The notes: generated by a model not told the origin, from the sequence alone. A stretch of DNA of 64,000 bases from Thermosynechococcaceae cyanobacterium MS004 (GCA_022402525.1 JAKRSB010000099.1:62001-126000), one strand, 5' to 3'. Shown: positions 53,365 through 62,815, counted from the stretch's first letter. A program made the numbers and translations.

Positions 53365-54822
53365 CACAGGTTCATTGACCTTGGGGCTGACTTCTTCGCT
53401 GGGAAAGCTCAGGGTTAGGGCAATCTGGCCAGGGGGCGTTGGGTCTAGGGTCAAGTCCCCTGAGTGGGCGCGGACAATCTCGCGGGAGAGGCTCAGTCCT
53501 AGGCCTGTTCCTTCAATATTTCGAGTACGGGCTGGGTCGCCCCGATAAAACCGATCAAAGATGCGATCGCGCTCTGCGGCGGCCATATTTTTTGAAGCGT
53601 TACTGACGGTTATCCGGATCTGAGATCCACTTCGGCGGGCACTAAGGGTAATCCAGCCGTCCGGTAAGTTGTATTTGACGGCGTTGCTAATCAGGTTTTG
53701 TAAAACCTGAGCCACTAGATCGCGATCGCCCTGAATCCTGAGATTGGCCTCAATATTAGACTCAACAGCCAATACCGGATTGAGTAATTCAATATCTTCT
53801 AGGAGCTGTACCAAGAGATCAGACACATCAACGCTGACCCGATAGAGATTAATACGCCCTGCATCGACGAGGGAAAGTAACAGCAGCTTCCGGACAATGC
53901 TGCTGAGGCGACGCACTTCATCCAGGAGGCTGCTGAGGCGCTGCTGAAGTTCCGAGCCAGCCTCTGCTTGGTGCAGGGCATGTTCCAGTTCTCCCTGGAG
54001 AATTGCGAGGGGGGTTTTGAGTTCGTGGGCGGCATCTGCGCTGAACCGCGAAGCTTGATGGAAACTGCGGTCTAAGTTTTCAAGCATTTGGTTGAAGACC
54101 TGAATCAGCGCCGCAAACTCTTGGTCGGCACCGCCTACGGGCACTCGCTGATCTAGCCCTTCTACCGTAATGCCGTCCATCGCCTGGGTGAGCTGGCGGA
54201 TGGGTGACAGCGCCCGACCCGATAGCCCCCAGGCGACCGCCGCCACCAGCAACAGAATCAGGGCGATGGAGAGCAGGAACGCATTGCGAATGGCTGCCAT
54301 TTCTGTATCGACTGCCTGGAGACTAATGGCGATCGCCACTTGGGATTGTGCGGAGGAGATGGTGCCAATGCGCCAAGTATCCGTCACGGTCTGGCGGGTG
54401 GTAAAGCGCGGTGCAGAGAGCGGCACTTTAGGCCCTAGCTTTGGGGATGCTGAAACGGTCGGGGCTGGAGGAGCAGGTTGTGATGGTGCGGGGGGCAAGA
54501 GGCCGTCAATGTTTAAGTCCGTTGGCCAGTCCCTAGACTGGTACAGCACCGCTTTATTGGTTTGTTGTCTAATCAAAAATGCGACGGGGATTTTTTCTTT
54601 AACGCCAAAAAGGCGGGGCAGCAAGTCTTCCACAAGCTGCCAGCGATCGCGCTGCTGAGAGCGAGCAAGGCGCTGAAGCTGGGTTTTAGCCACTTCATCC
54701 AATCGACTAATTTGAGCATTGCGAATCAGCCACCAAGAGATTGCGCCAAACCCCATCAGCGCGCTACCGGTCAACAAAACCAGGCTGAGCGCAATACGCA
54801 CCCGAAAGGAACGCAGCCTCAT
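53335..54822 (-). CDS. Sensor histidine kinase
   Basis: Two membrane helices (about 10-32 and 180-200) flank a periplasmic sensor of about 150 residues that contains a proline-rich stretch (PPAPSQPAPPAPTVSASP). A HAMP domain follows, then the H-box FSADAAHELKTPLAILQGEL (phospho-His near residue 265), the N-box NLISNAVKYN, and GTGLGLSLSREIV. The 495-residue protein overlaps the response regulator stop by 4 bp and so is co-translated. The type matches EnvZ/CusS-like envelope or metal sensors. Confidence 0.92.
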   Translation of the reverse strand: MRLRSFRVRIALSLVLLTGSALMGFGAISWWLIRNAQISRLDEVAKTQLQRLARSQQRDRWQLVEDLLPRLFGVKEKIPVAFLIRQQTNKAVLYQSRDWPTDLNIDGLLPPAPSQPAPPAPTVSASPKLGPKVPLSAPRFTTRQTVTDTWRIGTISSAQSQVAIAISLQAVDTEMAAIRNAFLLSIALILLLVAAVAWGLSGRALSPIRQLTQAMDGITVEGLDQRVPVGGADQEFAALIQVFNQMLENLDRSFHQASRFSADAAHELKTPLAILQGELEHALHQAEAGSELQQRLSSLLDEVRRLSSIVRKLLLLSLVDAGRINLYRVSVDVSDLLVQLLEDIELLNPVLAVESNIEANLRIQGDRDLVAQVLQNLISNAVKYNLPDGWITLSARRSGSQIRITVSNASKNMAAAERDRIFDRFYRGDPARTRNIEGTGLGLSLSREIVRAHSGDLTLDPTPPGQIALTLSFPSEEVSPKVNEPVSAHRLVLTD

Positions 54823-55514
54823 GAGGCTAACTCAGCGAGCCGAAACCGATAGCCCACCCCTCTCACGCTTTCAATCATGCTAGAAGCCATGCTGGATGGC
54901 TCAACGCGATCAAGCTTTCGACGCAGGCGCTGAATGCACACATCCACCACGTTGGTGGCGGGGTTAAAGTCGTAGCCCCACACATGCTCCAAAATTTGGG
55001 TGCGGGTAAACACACGCCCTGGCGATCGCATTAAATATTCCAAAAGGTTAAACTCGCGGGTTGTGAGCTCCACTTCGCAATCCTCGTGAAAGACCTTGCG
55101 CAGTAGGCAGTCTAGCTTCAGGGTGCCAACCTCCAGCAGATTTTGGCGATCGCCATCGCTACGGCGGATCACCGCATGAATTCTGGCCACCAGTTCCTCC
55201 ACAAAAAAGGGCTTGGCCAAATAGTCGTCGGCTCCTAGATTCAGCCCCTCTAGGCGATCGTCTAGCTCATTGCGCGCCGTCAACAAAATGACGGGTACAT
55301 TGCGCCGCGCCTCTCGTAGCGTCTTCAAAATAGAGAGGCCGTCTTTCCCTGGCACCATAATATCCAACACAATTGCATCGTACTGATGGCTCATGGCCAG
55401 CGAGAATCCTTCATCGCCATTGTCGCAGTAGTCCACAATAAATCCGCGCTCTTTGAGTCCAGCATTTACGAAGCTGGCAATTTTTGCCTCGTCTTCTACA
55501 TACAGTAAATGCAT
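54819..55514 (-). CDS. OmpR-family response regulator
   Basis: Receiver domain MHLLYVEDEAKIASFVNAGL with the phospho-acceptor aspartate in AIVLDIMVPGKDG (near residue 51), T in LLTARN and K in DDYLAKPF. The C-terminal winged helix (VELTTREFNLLEYLMRSPGR, RTQILEHVWGYDF, VDVCIQRLRRKLD) is of the OmpR/PhoB kind. It is 231 residues and first in a two-gene operon with the kinase. It may control the divergent envelope and efflux genes nearby (secreted protein, RND pump); that is inference. Confidence 0.94.
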   Translation of the reverse strand: MHLLYVEDEAKIASFVNAGLKERGFIVDYCDNGDEGFSLAMSHQYDAIVLDIMVPGKDGLSILKTLREARRNVPVILLTARNELDDRLEGLNLGADDYLAKPFFVEELVARIHAVIRRSDGDRQNLLEVGTLKLDCLLRKVFHEDCEVELTTREFNLLEYLMRSPGRVFTRTQILEHVWGYDFNPATNVVDVCIQRLRRKLDRVEPSSMASSMIESVRGVGYRFRLAELAS

Positions 55515-55869
55515 AGGCCAATCAAAATACTTTTAGGCCAAACACTTCTAGGTAAAACACTGGCAGACACAAAAAGGTCGGTTTAGTCATGCTCTCTTTC
55601 CGAAAGTTTCTGCATTAATTCTAGCCAGAAATCCTTGAATAGAAGCTTCTCACAGTTGCTTGAGTATGGTTGTTTAGGCTCTAGAATTTAGGTTCTCAAA
55701 TTCAGGTTTTTAAGCCCAATCTTCATTCTAAAACCTATTTTTAGACTCAAAATTACAAAACTGTCATTTAGATGTGGGTTGTTTTGTCATTTAGGGCTGG
55801 CCTAATGATACTCATACCCACGCTTCATGCTGAGTGGTGCGGAAAACTCATCCAGCTTCAACTGAAGCA
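55515..55869. other. Upstream region of the two-component operon
   Basis: A 355-base gap between the response regulator start and the decayed Spy-like gene. It should carry the operon promoter. Direct repeats of TTTAGG/TTCAGG-type words near 55680-55720 are visible, but I could not identify a specific operator. Confidence 0.4.
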
Positions 55870-56097
55870 GTAATTTAACCCGCGAGCTGCCAGCAAGTTG
55901 AGGCCATTCTCACCCCCGAACAGCGATCGCAGTGGTAGGCTGCCAAATCTCAAACCCCACTGCAAAAGCCTAATTTCAACCTGAACGCGGATCAGCAATC
56001 CAGAATTCAGGCAGTCTGTGAGGAAAGCAAGCGCCAAATTGAGGCTGTACTCACGCCAGAGCAGCGGCAGCAAAAGCGTTCAACCGATCCCCATTGA
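55870..56097 (+). pseudogene. Decayed LTxxQ (Spy/CpxP-like) periplasmic gene
   Basis: One frame reads CQQVEAILTPEQRSQW, a TAG stop at 55936, then AAKSQTPLQKPNFNLNADQQ and SRIQAVCEESKRQIEAVLTP-EQRQQ to a TGA at 56095. The repeated LTPEQ helix motif is that of Spy/CpxP-like periplasmic proteins, commonly partners of two-component envelope sensors. A shift near 55888 separates a worn N-terminal piece (NLTRE) and no signal peptide is found. It is a dead gene next to a live sensor pair. Confidence 0.78.
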
Positions 56098-56145
56098 TCT
56101 TAGGTGATTGCCTATGACCCACTTCAACTCATTGAGCTAAACCTC

Positions 56146-56240
56146 CAAAGCTTACTGATAAAGCCTACGGGCAAAGCTTACTGATAAAGCCTACGGGCAA
56201 AGCCTACTGGCAAAGCTTATGGGCAAAGCTTACGGGCAAA
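56146..56240. repeat. 24-bp tandem repeat
   Basis: CAAAGCTTACTGATAAAGCC-type units (24 bp, then shorter 12-bp derivatives such as GGCAAAGCTTAC) fill 56146-56240, immediately before the secreted protein gene, about 50 bases from its ATG. Confidence 0.8.
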
Positions 56241-56291
56241 CTCTCATTGAATTGAACCGTGAAGAATGTATAGAAACAGGAGAAATCGACC

Positions 56292-56552
56292 ATGAAACGT
56301 CTACTCACTTTAGCGCTTGCCGTATTGCCCTTTGCAACGGTTCCAGTGATTACAGAGCCTGCTGCGGCTCAAATCAGAATTCAGTTCGGCGATAGTTCCC
56401 GCGATCGCCGTCCGGTCTATGTCAGACCTGCCCCTCGCCGAGTTAATCGAGTCCTGCGGCGGAATGCTCGCAGGGTCTGGGTGCCTGGACGTTGGGAGTA
56501 TAACCAAAGAGGACGGCGTGGCCGTGTTTGGGTTCCTGGCTATTACCGCTAA
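56292..56552 (+). CDS. Small secreted basic protein
   Basis: An 86-residue precursor. Signal peptide MKRLLTLALAVLPFATVPVI with a likely cleavage after PAAA (about residue 26). The mature part is strongly basic (RDRRPVYVRPAPRRVNRVLR) and ends with two WVPG motifs (RRVWVPGRWEYNQ, GRVWVPGYYR), a pattern of small envelope proteins that have W-x-x-G-x-W/Y repeats. It probably acts in the periplasm or at the outer membrane. A ribosome site AGGAG lies 9 bases upstream (56279). It may belong to the regulon of the neighbouring two-component pair. Confidence 0.8.
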   Translation: MKRLLTLALAVLPFATVPVITEPAAAQIRIQFGDSSRDRRPVYVRPAPRRVNRVLRRNARRVWVPGRWEYNQRGRRGRVWVPGYYR

Positions 56553-57203
56553 CGGTTTTTAGGCTAGAACAACCTCACAGGAGATTAGCGAGTCCGCTCA
56601 CTGATGGAGTTGGCTAATCCAGTTGACTAACCCAGTTTGCTAGCTCTCAAGTCTTTTTCAGAAGCGCTAGAACAGAAACCCTAGAATCCCTCCAGTATAG
56701 ATTGGCGAGATTCTGGGGTTCTCTGGCTCAGTCGTTTTGTTCAGTAGGAGGGCGGTGCATCCCCCTCTCTTCATAAATAACGCTCATTGCATCGTTGTTT
56801 GCTGGAGCTTCAATCAACAAATAAACCACCGGTTAAAATGCAGGGATCACCGAAAAGATGGCCTAATTAAAGCAAAAAACAAAGTAAGTGCGCCACTACC
56901 GTGCTGGGCAGACTTATTAGACTAAAAAAAATTAGACTGAAAGAGTAGCCATCGAGCATCTTAGTTAAGATTGATTTACGTTCACGGCAAGTCGCCATTT
57001 CCTCCTGCATTTTTATCTAAATTTGACCCTCTCTTTAGAAAGAGGTGAGTCCTAAACTTTTCAACTAATTTAGTAGGCATTTAGTAGATATTTAGAAGGC
57101 AAGTTGAGGATGCTGTCTAAGCATCAAACCCTATAGATTAATTCTCAAAACTGTTAAGCTTTAGACTATTGAGCGCTACTAAAGAAAAACACCCAAAGGA
57201 TCA
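56553..57203. other. Non-coding gap before the efflux genes
   Basis: About 650 bases without a supported gene. The first 90 bases contain repeated GAGT/GACT-AACCCAG words. The region upstream of 57204 is AT-rich and likely contains the promoter of the adaptor gene, with AAAGGA at 57195-57200 as ribosome site. Confidence 0.45.
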
Positions 57204-58901
57204 ATGTGTATGTTGAGGGCTGCTCCACTTACCCACCAAGGCCGATTGAAAGCTGGTTTGGGATTGCTTTCAATCGGGTTGCTCTTGACCTTGACTGGGT
57301 GTGGAAGCTTGCCAAAGTCTGAAGCAGAGGCTCAGCAGAGATCTGGGCGGCAGGGGCAGCAAGGGCAGCAGAAAGGGCCAGCTTCGGTGGATGTGATAGT
57401 TGCCCAAACTAGTACGCTGAGCACACTACTCGAATACACAGGCACGACTCAGCCTTCTCGACTGGTGTCTTTGCGCACCCAAGCGGAAGGGCAACTCCTA
57501 AGCCTATCTGTGGATGTAGGCGATCCGGTGGCGCAGGGTCAGGTTCTGGCCCGCTTGGACGATACGGTACTTTCTACGGCTGTCATTGAAGCCCAGGCCG
57601 AAGCGGCGGCGCTGGAGTCTGGCGTGGCCCAGGCGCGGACGGAGGTGAGTGATGCCCTCAATCAAGTGGAGCGATCGCGGTTAGAGCTTCAGCAGGCTAG
57701 GGCGGATCAGGTGCGTTTTGAGCAGCTTTACCAGGCCGGAGCGGTGCCTAAACAGCAGGCCGAACAAGCCCGCACGACTGCTGATACGCTTGAGCAAACT
57801 CTACGCTCTGCCCAGCAGGCTGTACGCACCCGACAGCAGGCTGTGACCGCCGCCGCAAGACGGGTCGCAGCCCAGCGTGCAGTGACCGCACGGGAACAGG
57901 AGCGTCTCTCTTATGCAGTGCTCTCCTCTCCAGTCAATGGCGTCGTTTTAGAAAAAATCGCCGAGCCAGGGAACCTCGCCCAGACCGGCAGTGAAATTTT
58001 AAAATTGGGGGACTTTAGCCAAGTTAAAGTCTCGGTGCAGGTATCAGAACTAGAGTTGGGTCAAATCCGCACGGGCCAGGCCGCTCAGGTCAAACTTGAT
58101 GCCTTTCCCACCCAGCAGTTTCAGGGACAGGTAACCAGGGTGTCCCCCGTCGCAGATCCTACGGCACGGCTTATTCCGGTCGAGGTGACTATTCCTAATG
58201 CCCAAGGGCGCATCGGGAGCGGTCTGCTGGCGCGGGTTAGCTTTGGGCAGGCGCGAACAGCCGTTGTGGTGCCAGAGGCCGCACTCCAGACCAATCGCGA
58301 GCGTCGGGGTGGGGGCCGGGGCGCTCGTGGAAATCGAGGTGCTGGCGGAACGCAAGCCAGCGGAGGAAGATCAAGCGGAGAACCGTCTTCCGGTACATCG
58401 TCAAATGGCGGCTCCTCGGCCAGACCTGACTCAGCCCAGACGGTTTCCCAGACGGGTTCCCAGCCTCGTCCCAATAGAGGCGGTTCAGCGGACGGCTCAG
58501 CGAGTCGTGCAGGCTCTGGCCGTGCAGATTCTGGGCGTTCAGGCTCAAGTCAATCGGGAGCAGATCCATCGGGAGCGACGACGGGCAGTACAGGCACATT
58601 ATTTACCATCACAGGGTCAGGTGCTGAGACGAAGGTGGTTGCCCGCCGCGTGACGTTGGGCACCCGTCGGGATGGGAATGTCGAGGTGCTGTCTGGACTA
58701 CGTGCAGGCGATCGCCTAGTAACGCGTAGCAGCAAAGCCCTCAAGGATGGCGACCCTGTGCGTCTCAGCGCAATCTCGGAGGGGCGGAGCAATCGAGGCG
58801 AAGGGTCACGTTCTGGTCGCTCTGAGCAATCGGGCGGGCGGTCTCCAGCAGAGGGCGACGGGCAACCAGCAGGCTCTGGGCGTCGCGCTCAAAGACCCTA
58901 G
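57204..58901 (+). CDS. RND efflux periplasmic adaptor lipoprotein
   Basis: A signal with lipobox (LLTLTGC, cysteine near residue 33) is followed by the membrane-fusion core: TTQPSRLVSLRTQAEGQLLS (lipoyl half), a long helical hairpin rich in Q, A and R (about 130-240), LSSPVNGVVLEKIAEPGN (second lipoyl half) and a beta-barrel. At 565 residues it is about 150 longer than usual because of a Gly/Ser/Arg-rich insertion (about residues 365-455) before the membrane-proximal domain (VARRVTLGTRRDGNVEVLSG) and a similar C-terminal tail. It links an RND pump to an outer-membrane channel. Confidence 0.92.
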   Translation: MCMLRAAPLTHQGRLKAGLGLLSIGLLLTLTGCGSLPKSEAEAQQRSGRQGQQGQQKGPASVDVIVAQTSTLSTLLEYTGTTQPSRLVSLRTQAEGQLLSLSVDVGDPVAQGQVLARLDDTVLSTAVIEAQAEAAALESGVAQARTEVSDALNQVERSRLELQQARADQVRFEQLYQAGAVPKQQAEQARTTADTLEQTLRSAQQAVRTRQQAVTAAARRVAAQRAVTAREQERLSYAVLSSPVNGVVLEKIAEPGNLAQTGSEILKLGDFSQVKVSVQVSELELGQIRTGQAAQVKLDAFPTQQFQGQVTRVSPVADPTARLIPVEVTIPNAQGRIGSGLLARVSFGQARTAVVVPEAALQTNRERRGGGRGARGNRGAGGTQASGGRSSGEPSSGTSSNGGSSARPDSAQTVSQTGSQPRPNRGGSADGSASRAGSGRADSGRSGSSQSGADPSGATTGSTGTLFTITGSGAETKVVARRVTLGTRRDGNVEVLSGLRAGDRLVTRSSKALKDGDPVRLSAISEGRSNRGEGSRSGRSEQSGGRSPAEGDGQPAGSGRRAQRP

Positions 58902-59326
58902 AGATTTTCAGATTAGTCAAGGCGATTACTTCAGATTATTGTTCAAGATTATTCTTCAAAACGTGAGTTCGATGACGCACTTGAAGCCCCTCACCTCAAA
59001 CTCCTCTCCCAAAAGGGAGGGACTTAAGAAGCTTGATTTTTAATTGCCCCTCCTTCTCCCTAGGGAGAAGTGAGGATGGGAGGATGAGGGGCAGTTGTTT
59101 TTTGCCGAACTCACGTCTTCACAAGATTACGGGCACCAGACCAGTTCCTTGCTGCTTCATTCAAGGATTTAATCCCAAGGGCAAAATCAAAGCCCAAATC
59201 AAGGCCCAAATCAAGGCCAAGAAAGCTCCTTTTACAGAACTCAACTTCTAAGCTCAATCTGCCTAAGCTCAATCCGTCGAAAAACTCAATCCAGCGATCG
59301 CCCATCTATCCCTCCGGTCTAAGCCC
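58902..59326. other. Gap between adaptor and pump genes containing a MITE
   Basis: No gene. Most of the gap is the MITE-like element at 58961-59116. After it, 59180-59225 contains three to four repeats of an 11-12 bp word (AAATCAAGGCCC). The element splits what would otherwise be a tight adaptor-pump operon. Confidence 0.8.
58961..59116. mobile_element. MITE-like element, copy 2 (about 156 bp)
   Basis: Perfect 11-bp terminal inverted repeats ACGTGAGTTCG / CGAACTCACGT. The flanks CTTCAAA and CTTCACA look like a 7-bp target duplication with one change. The interior has a near-palindrome CTTCTCCCTAGGGAGAAG and agrees with copy 1 at 46130-46283 over its length. It is non-autonomous: no transposase lies within the window that matches these ends. 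Confidence 0.87.
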
Positions 59327-62300
59327 ATGACGCAGAATCCGCCACCCGCAAAATTTAGCATCAGTGGAATCGCCATTCGTCAGCACATCGGTACGCTGAT
59401 GTTGACCCTGGCCGTTATGGTGATCGGGGCATTTTATATCTCAACGCTCCAGGTTGACCTGCTGCCTTCCATTACCTATCCCCGCATTGGGGTGCGGCTG
59501 AGCGCTCCCGGCCTTTCCCCAGATATTGCCATTGACGAAATTACCCGTCCCCTCGAAGAAGCCCTTTCCGCCACCGAAGGCGTCGTGCAGGTTTATTCCC
59601 AAACCCGTGAGGGGCAGGTCAACATTGACCTTTACTTCGAGCCAGGGGGCAATATTGACCAGGCACTCAACGAAGCCACCGCAACCTTTAACCGCGCCAG
59701 AGGTCAGTTGCCTGACACCATCGAAGCACCGCGACTTTTTAAGGTAGACCCTTCCCAGCTTCCTATTTATGAATTTGCCCTCACCTCACCGTCACTCACT
59801 TCCTCAGAACTGCGCGTCTTTGCTGAAGAAGAGTTAGGACGTGAGCTGAGCGTTGTGCAGGGCGTGGCCAACGTTGATGTGTCCGGTGGCGTAGACGAAG
59901 AGGTGCGGGTCGTTTTGGACTTGGAGCGTCTTCAGGCCCAGGGCATTGGCCTTTCTGCCGTCCTAGATAAACTCCGTAACTCAAACCAAGACATTTCTGG
60001 TGGGCGCATTCTCGGCGAAACTTCTGAACCACTGACCCGTGCAGTCGGGCGATTCCAGTCAGCAGAGGAGTTACGCAACCTATCCTTTGAGGTGGCAGGC
60101 GCGTCTCAGGCCCCAGCCCAGAGCGGAATCGGGACAGCACCGACTCCGGCACGGCGGGTTTACCTGCGCGACTTTGCTGAGGTGATTGATGGCACCCAGC
60201 AGCAGCGGATTTTTGTCAGCCTTAACGGTGAGAATGCCGTCAAAGTGAGTATTCAAAAGCAGCCGGATGCGAACACGATTAATGCGGTTGAAGGGGTTAA
60301 GAAGCGCGTTGCAGAGCTGAAGGAGTCGGGGCTGATTCCTGCTGACATGGGGCTACTCCCAACGCTAGATGAGTCGGTCTTTATCCGCAACGCAGTCTCT
60401 AACGTAGCCACCTCAGGGCTGATTGGAACCGGACTCGCGGCGATCGCCGTTTTACTGTTTCTGGGTTCGCTCCGCCAAACCCTCATCATTGTGGTGTCCA
60501 TTCCTTTGGCAACCCTCGCCGCCATTATTTTAATGGGTGTTTTTGGGCTTTCTCTCAATGTGTTTAGCTTAGGGGGGCTAGCCTTGGGGGTCGGGATCGT
60601 GGTGGATAATTCCATCGTGATGCTAGAGGCCATTGCCGAAGGTGCAGGCATGACGCCGGGGCATGACACCAGCGCGAAGCTCAGCCTTAAGCAAATGCTG
60701 CATCAGTCTTCAGTGAGTAGTCAAGAGGTAGAGTCTGCTCTCTTGGCCTCCACCAGCACCAACCTCGTTGCAGTCCTACCCTTTTTACTCATCGGGGGCT
60801 TTATCGCCCTCTTGTTCAACGAGCTGATTTTGACCATTAGCTTTTCCGTAGCAGCTTCTATCTTGATTGCTGTAACCGTCGTGCCGATGATGGCTTCTCG
60901 ACTTTTATCAATCCGCAAAAGCAGCGGCATTGGCAACTTTTGGCCGTTGCGGCAGTTTAATAACCGATTTGAAGATGCCGTTCGTAGCTATGCTGCGACG
61001 CTCCGCTGGGTGTTAGTTCATCGCTGGCTGGTGGTAGGCGTCATTGTCTTAACTTTTGCCAGCAGCAGCCTCTGGATGATTGGCCAGATTCCCCAGGAAA
61101 TTTTGCCGCGTATTAACACTGGCCAAGCCAACCTAAACGCTCAGTTTCCGCCCGGTACGCCTTTGGCAACGAGCCGCAAGGTCATGGCCGCCACGGACGA
61201 AATTCTACGAGAGCAGCCTGAAACGGAGTACGTCTTTACCACAATTGGGGGTTCGCTGTTTGGCAGTAACACCACCGAAAATGCTCTGCGTAGCTCTAGC
61301 AACATTACGCTGAAGCCCGGTACTAATGTAGAAGCCTATGTTGAGCGGGTCAATCAAGCATTTCGTAAGCTCAATCTCGTGGATATTCGCCTACGTCTCA
61401 GTCCTGGACAGGTGCGCGGCCTCATTTTAAACAACTCTCCTGTCCGGGGCGCTGAGGTGGATATCATGCTTCAGGGGCAAGACGCCCAAGTCTTAGAGCG
61501 GGCGGGGAGAGAGGTTTTACAGACTTTGGAGGAGCGGGTAACGCTGGCCAGCTTTCGGCCTGATGCAGATGATCGCCAGCCTGAAATCCAAATTCGACCT
61601 GACCGTGAACGGTTGGCTGCTCTTAACCTAACGATTCAGGATATTGGGAATACCTTAGAAACCGCAGTTCAGGGTACCGTTCCAACTCAGCTTCAGCGCG
61701 GCACCCGCCTCGTGGATGTACGGGTCGAGCTAAACGAAGATGACTTGAAGCAGCCATCCCAGCTTTTAAGGCTGCCCCTATTTGTAGCGGGCAATCGTCA
61801 GATTCGCTTGGCAGATGTGGCGCAGATTGAGTCTGGGCAAGCTCCAGGGCAAATTCAGCGCATTAACCAGCGCCAAGTCTTCATCATTGCTGGCAACCTG
61901 ACAGAAGGAGCATCCCTTGGCAATGCGATCGCCCAGGTCAATGAGGTGATGCGCGAAATTGACCTGCCGGAAGGCGTGACCACCCTCCCCAGTTCCGCCG
62001 CAGAGAGTAACCGCCAGCTTCAGGCAACCCTGCCTATCCTGGGTGGGCTGGCCGCTTTTATGGTGTTTGTGGTGATGGCGGTGCAGTATAACTCTCTGAT
62101 TGACCCGCTGGTGATCATGTTCACCATTCCCTTGGCGCTGGCGGGGGGAATCTTTGGCCTCTTTATTACCCAAACGGCGATCGGCGCAACGGTGATTGTG
62201 GGTGCGGTCTTACTGGTGGGGATTGTGGTCAACAACGCCATCATTATGGTGGAGTTGGCCAACCAGATCCGTGAGCGGGAAGACTGCGATCGCTACACCG

Positions 62301-62629
62301 CAATCCTCAAAGCTGCCCCCCAGCGCTTGCGCCCCATCTTAATGACGACTATTACAACCGTCCTGGGGATGTTTCCCCTCGCCTTGGGAGCGGGGCAAGG
62401 GGGAGAATTTTTGCAACCTCTTGGGATTGTGGTGTTTTCAGGGCTATCGATCGCGACCGTCTTGACGCTGTTTATTATTCCCTGCTTTTACCTGATCATT
62501 CACGACATCTTTTCGGGCCGTGGGTCGCGAGGAGGCCGAATCCCCGCAATGGTGGATATGGATATAGACATTCCGGTTCTTCCCAGTCGGGAACCGATTC
62601 ATAAACTGTCATCCGAACCAGGTGAATAG
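59327..62629 (+). CDS. RND efflux transporter (HAE1/AcrB-like)
   Basis: The 1100-residue inner-membrane pump has twelve helices and two large periplasmic loops. TM1 is IGTLMLTLAVMVIGAFYIST; LLPSITYPRIGVRLSAPGLS and GVVQVYSQTREGQVNIDLYF are typical of the porter domain. GVGIVVDNSIVMLEAIAEGA (TM4) carries the proton-relay aspartate. GIVVNNAIIMVELANQIRER and TTITTVLGMFPLALGAGQGG are the C-terminal repeat. It partners with the upstream adaptor and exports hydrophobic compounds or metals. Substrate unknown. No outer-membrane factor gene is adjacent. Confidence 0.95.
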   Translation: MTQNPPPAKFSISGIAIRQHIGTLMLTLAVMVIGAFYISTLQVDLLPSITYPRIGVRLSAPGLSPDIAIDEITRPLEEALSATEGVVQVYSQTREGQVNIDLYFEPGGNIDQALNEATATFNRARGQLPDTIEAPRLFKVDPSQLPIYEFALTSPSLTSSELRVFAEEELGRELSVVQGVANVDVSGGVDEEVRVVLDLERLQAQGIGLSAVLDKLRNSNQDISGGRILGETSEPLTRAVGRFQSAEELRNLSFEVAGASQAPAQSGIGTAPTPARRVYLRDFAEVIDGTQQQRIFVSLNGENAVKVSIQKQPDANTINAVEGVKKRVAELKESGLIPADMGLLPTLDESVFIRNAVSNVATSGLIGTGLAAIAVLLFLGSLRQTLIIVVSIPLATLAAIILMGVFGLSLNVFSLGGLALGVGIVVDNSIVMLEAIAEGAGMTPGHDTSAKLSLKQMLHQSSVSSQEVESALLASTSTNLVAVLPFLLIGGFIALLFNELILTISFSVAASILIAVTVVPMMASRLLSIRKSSGIGNFWPLRQFNNRFEDAVRSYAATLRWVLVHRWLVVGVIVLTFASSSLWMIGQIPQEILPRINTGQANLNAQFPPGTPLATSRKVMAATDEILREQPETEYVFTTIGGSLFGSNTTENALRSSSNITLKPGTNVEAYVERVNQAFRKLNLVDIRLRLSPGQVRGLILNNSPVRGAEVDIMLQGQDAQVLERAGREVLQTLEERVTLASFRPDADDRQPEIQIRPDRERLAALNLTIQDIGNTLETAVQGTVPTQLQRGTRLVDVRVELNEDDLKQPSQLLRLPLFVAGNRQIRLADVAQIESGQAPGQIQRINQRQVFIIAGNLTEGASLGNAIAQVNEVMREIDLPEGVTTLPSSAAESNRQLQATLPILGGLAAFMVFVVMAVQYNSLIDPLVIMFTIPLALAGGIFGLFITQTAIGATVIVGAVLLVGIVVNNAIIMVELANQIREREDCDRYTAILKAAPQRLRPILMTTITTVLGMFPLALGAGQGGEFLQPLGIVVFSGLSIATVLTLFIIPCFYLIIHDIFSGRGSRGGRIPAMVDMDIDIPVLPSREPIHKLSSEPGE

Positions 62630-62683
62630 ACCGCAGCAATTCACTTGACCCAGGTTCCAAACCCTTTCCAGAACCCTTTCCAG

Positions 62684-62713
62684 AACCCTCTCCGGCAAGG
62701 GTTTTGGATTTTT
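62684..62713 (+). terminator. Terminator of the RND pump gene
   Basis: AACCCT, loop CTCCGGCA, AGGGTT, then TTGGATTTTT. The stem is six pairs; its left arm is the last of several CCCTTTCCAGAA tandem copies (62657-62692). Confidence 0.65.
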
Positions 62714-62733
62714 AGAAACTTCTGAGCGATTTA

Positions 62734-62769
62734 GATGTGTTTGGCGATGTGTTTGGCGATGTATTTGGC
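62734..62769. repeat. 12-bp tandem repeat
   Basis: Three copies of GATGTGTTTGGC, the last with one change. Confidence 0.85.
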
Positions 62770-62788
62770 TGGATATCTTTTCAAGTTC

Positions 62789-62815
62789 TTGACATTCTGT
62801 CGCTAAAGTTATGAA
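62789..62815 (+). promoter_or_regulatory. Candidate promoter for the downstream small RNA
   Basis: TTGACA at 62789-62794 and TATGAA at 62810-62815, spaced 15 bases, which is slightly short. It lies upstream of the candidate RNA at 62893-62978 and could produce a transcript of about 155 bases, so a second start site closer to the RNA may exist. Confidence 0.4.

Noticed and set aside
54170-54658. 162-codon plus-strand frame opposite the histidine kinase
   Set aside because: Antisense shadow; low-complexity product and no ribosome site.
59033-59251. 72-codon frame between adaptor and pump genes
   Set aside because: It consists mostly of MITE sequence and a tandem repeat (KAQIKAQIKAKK).
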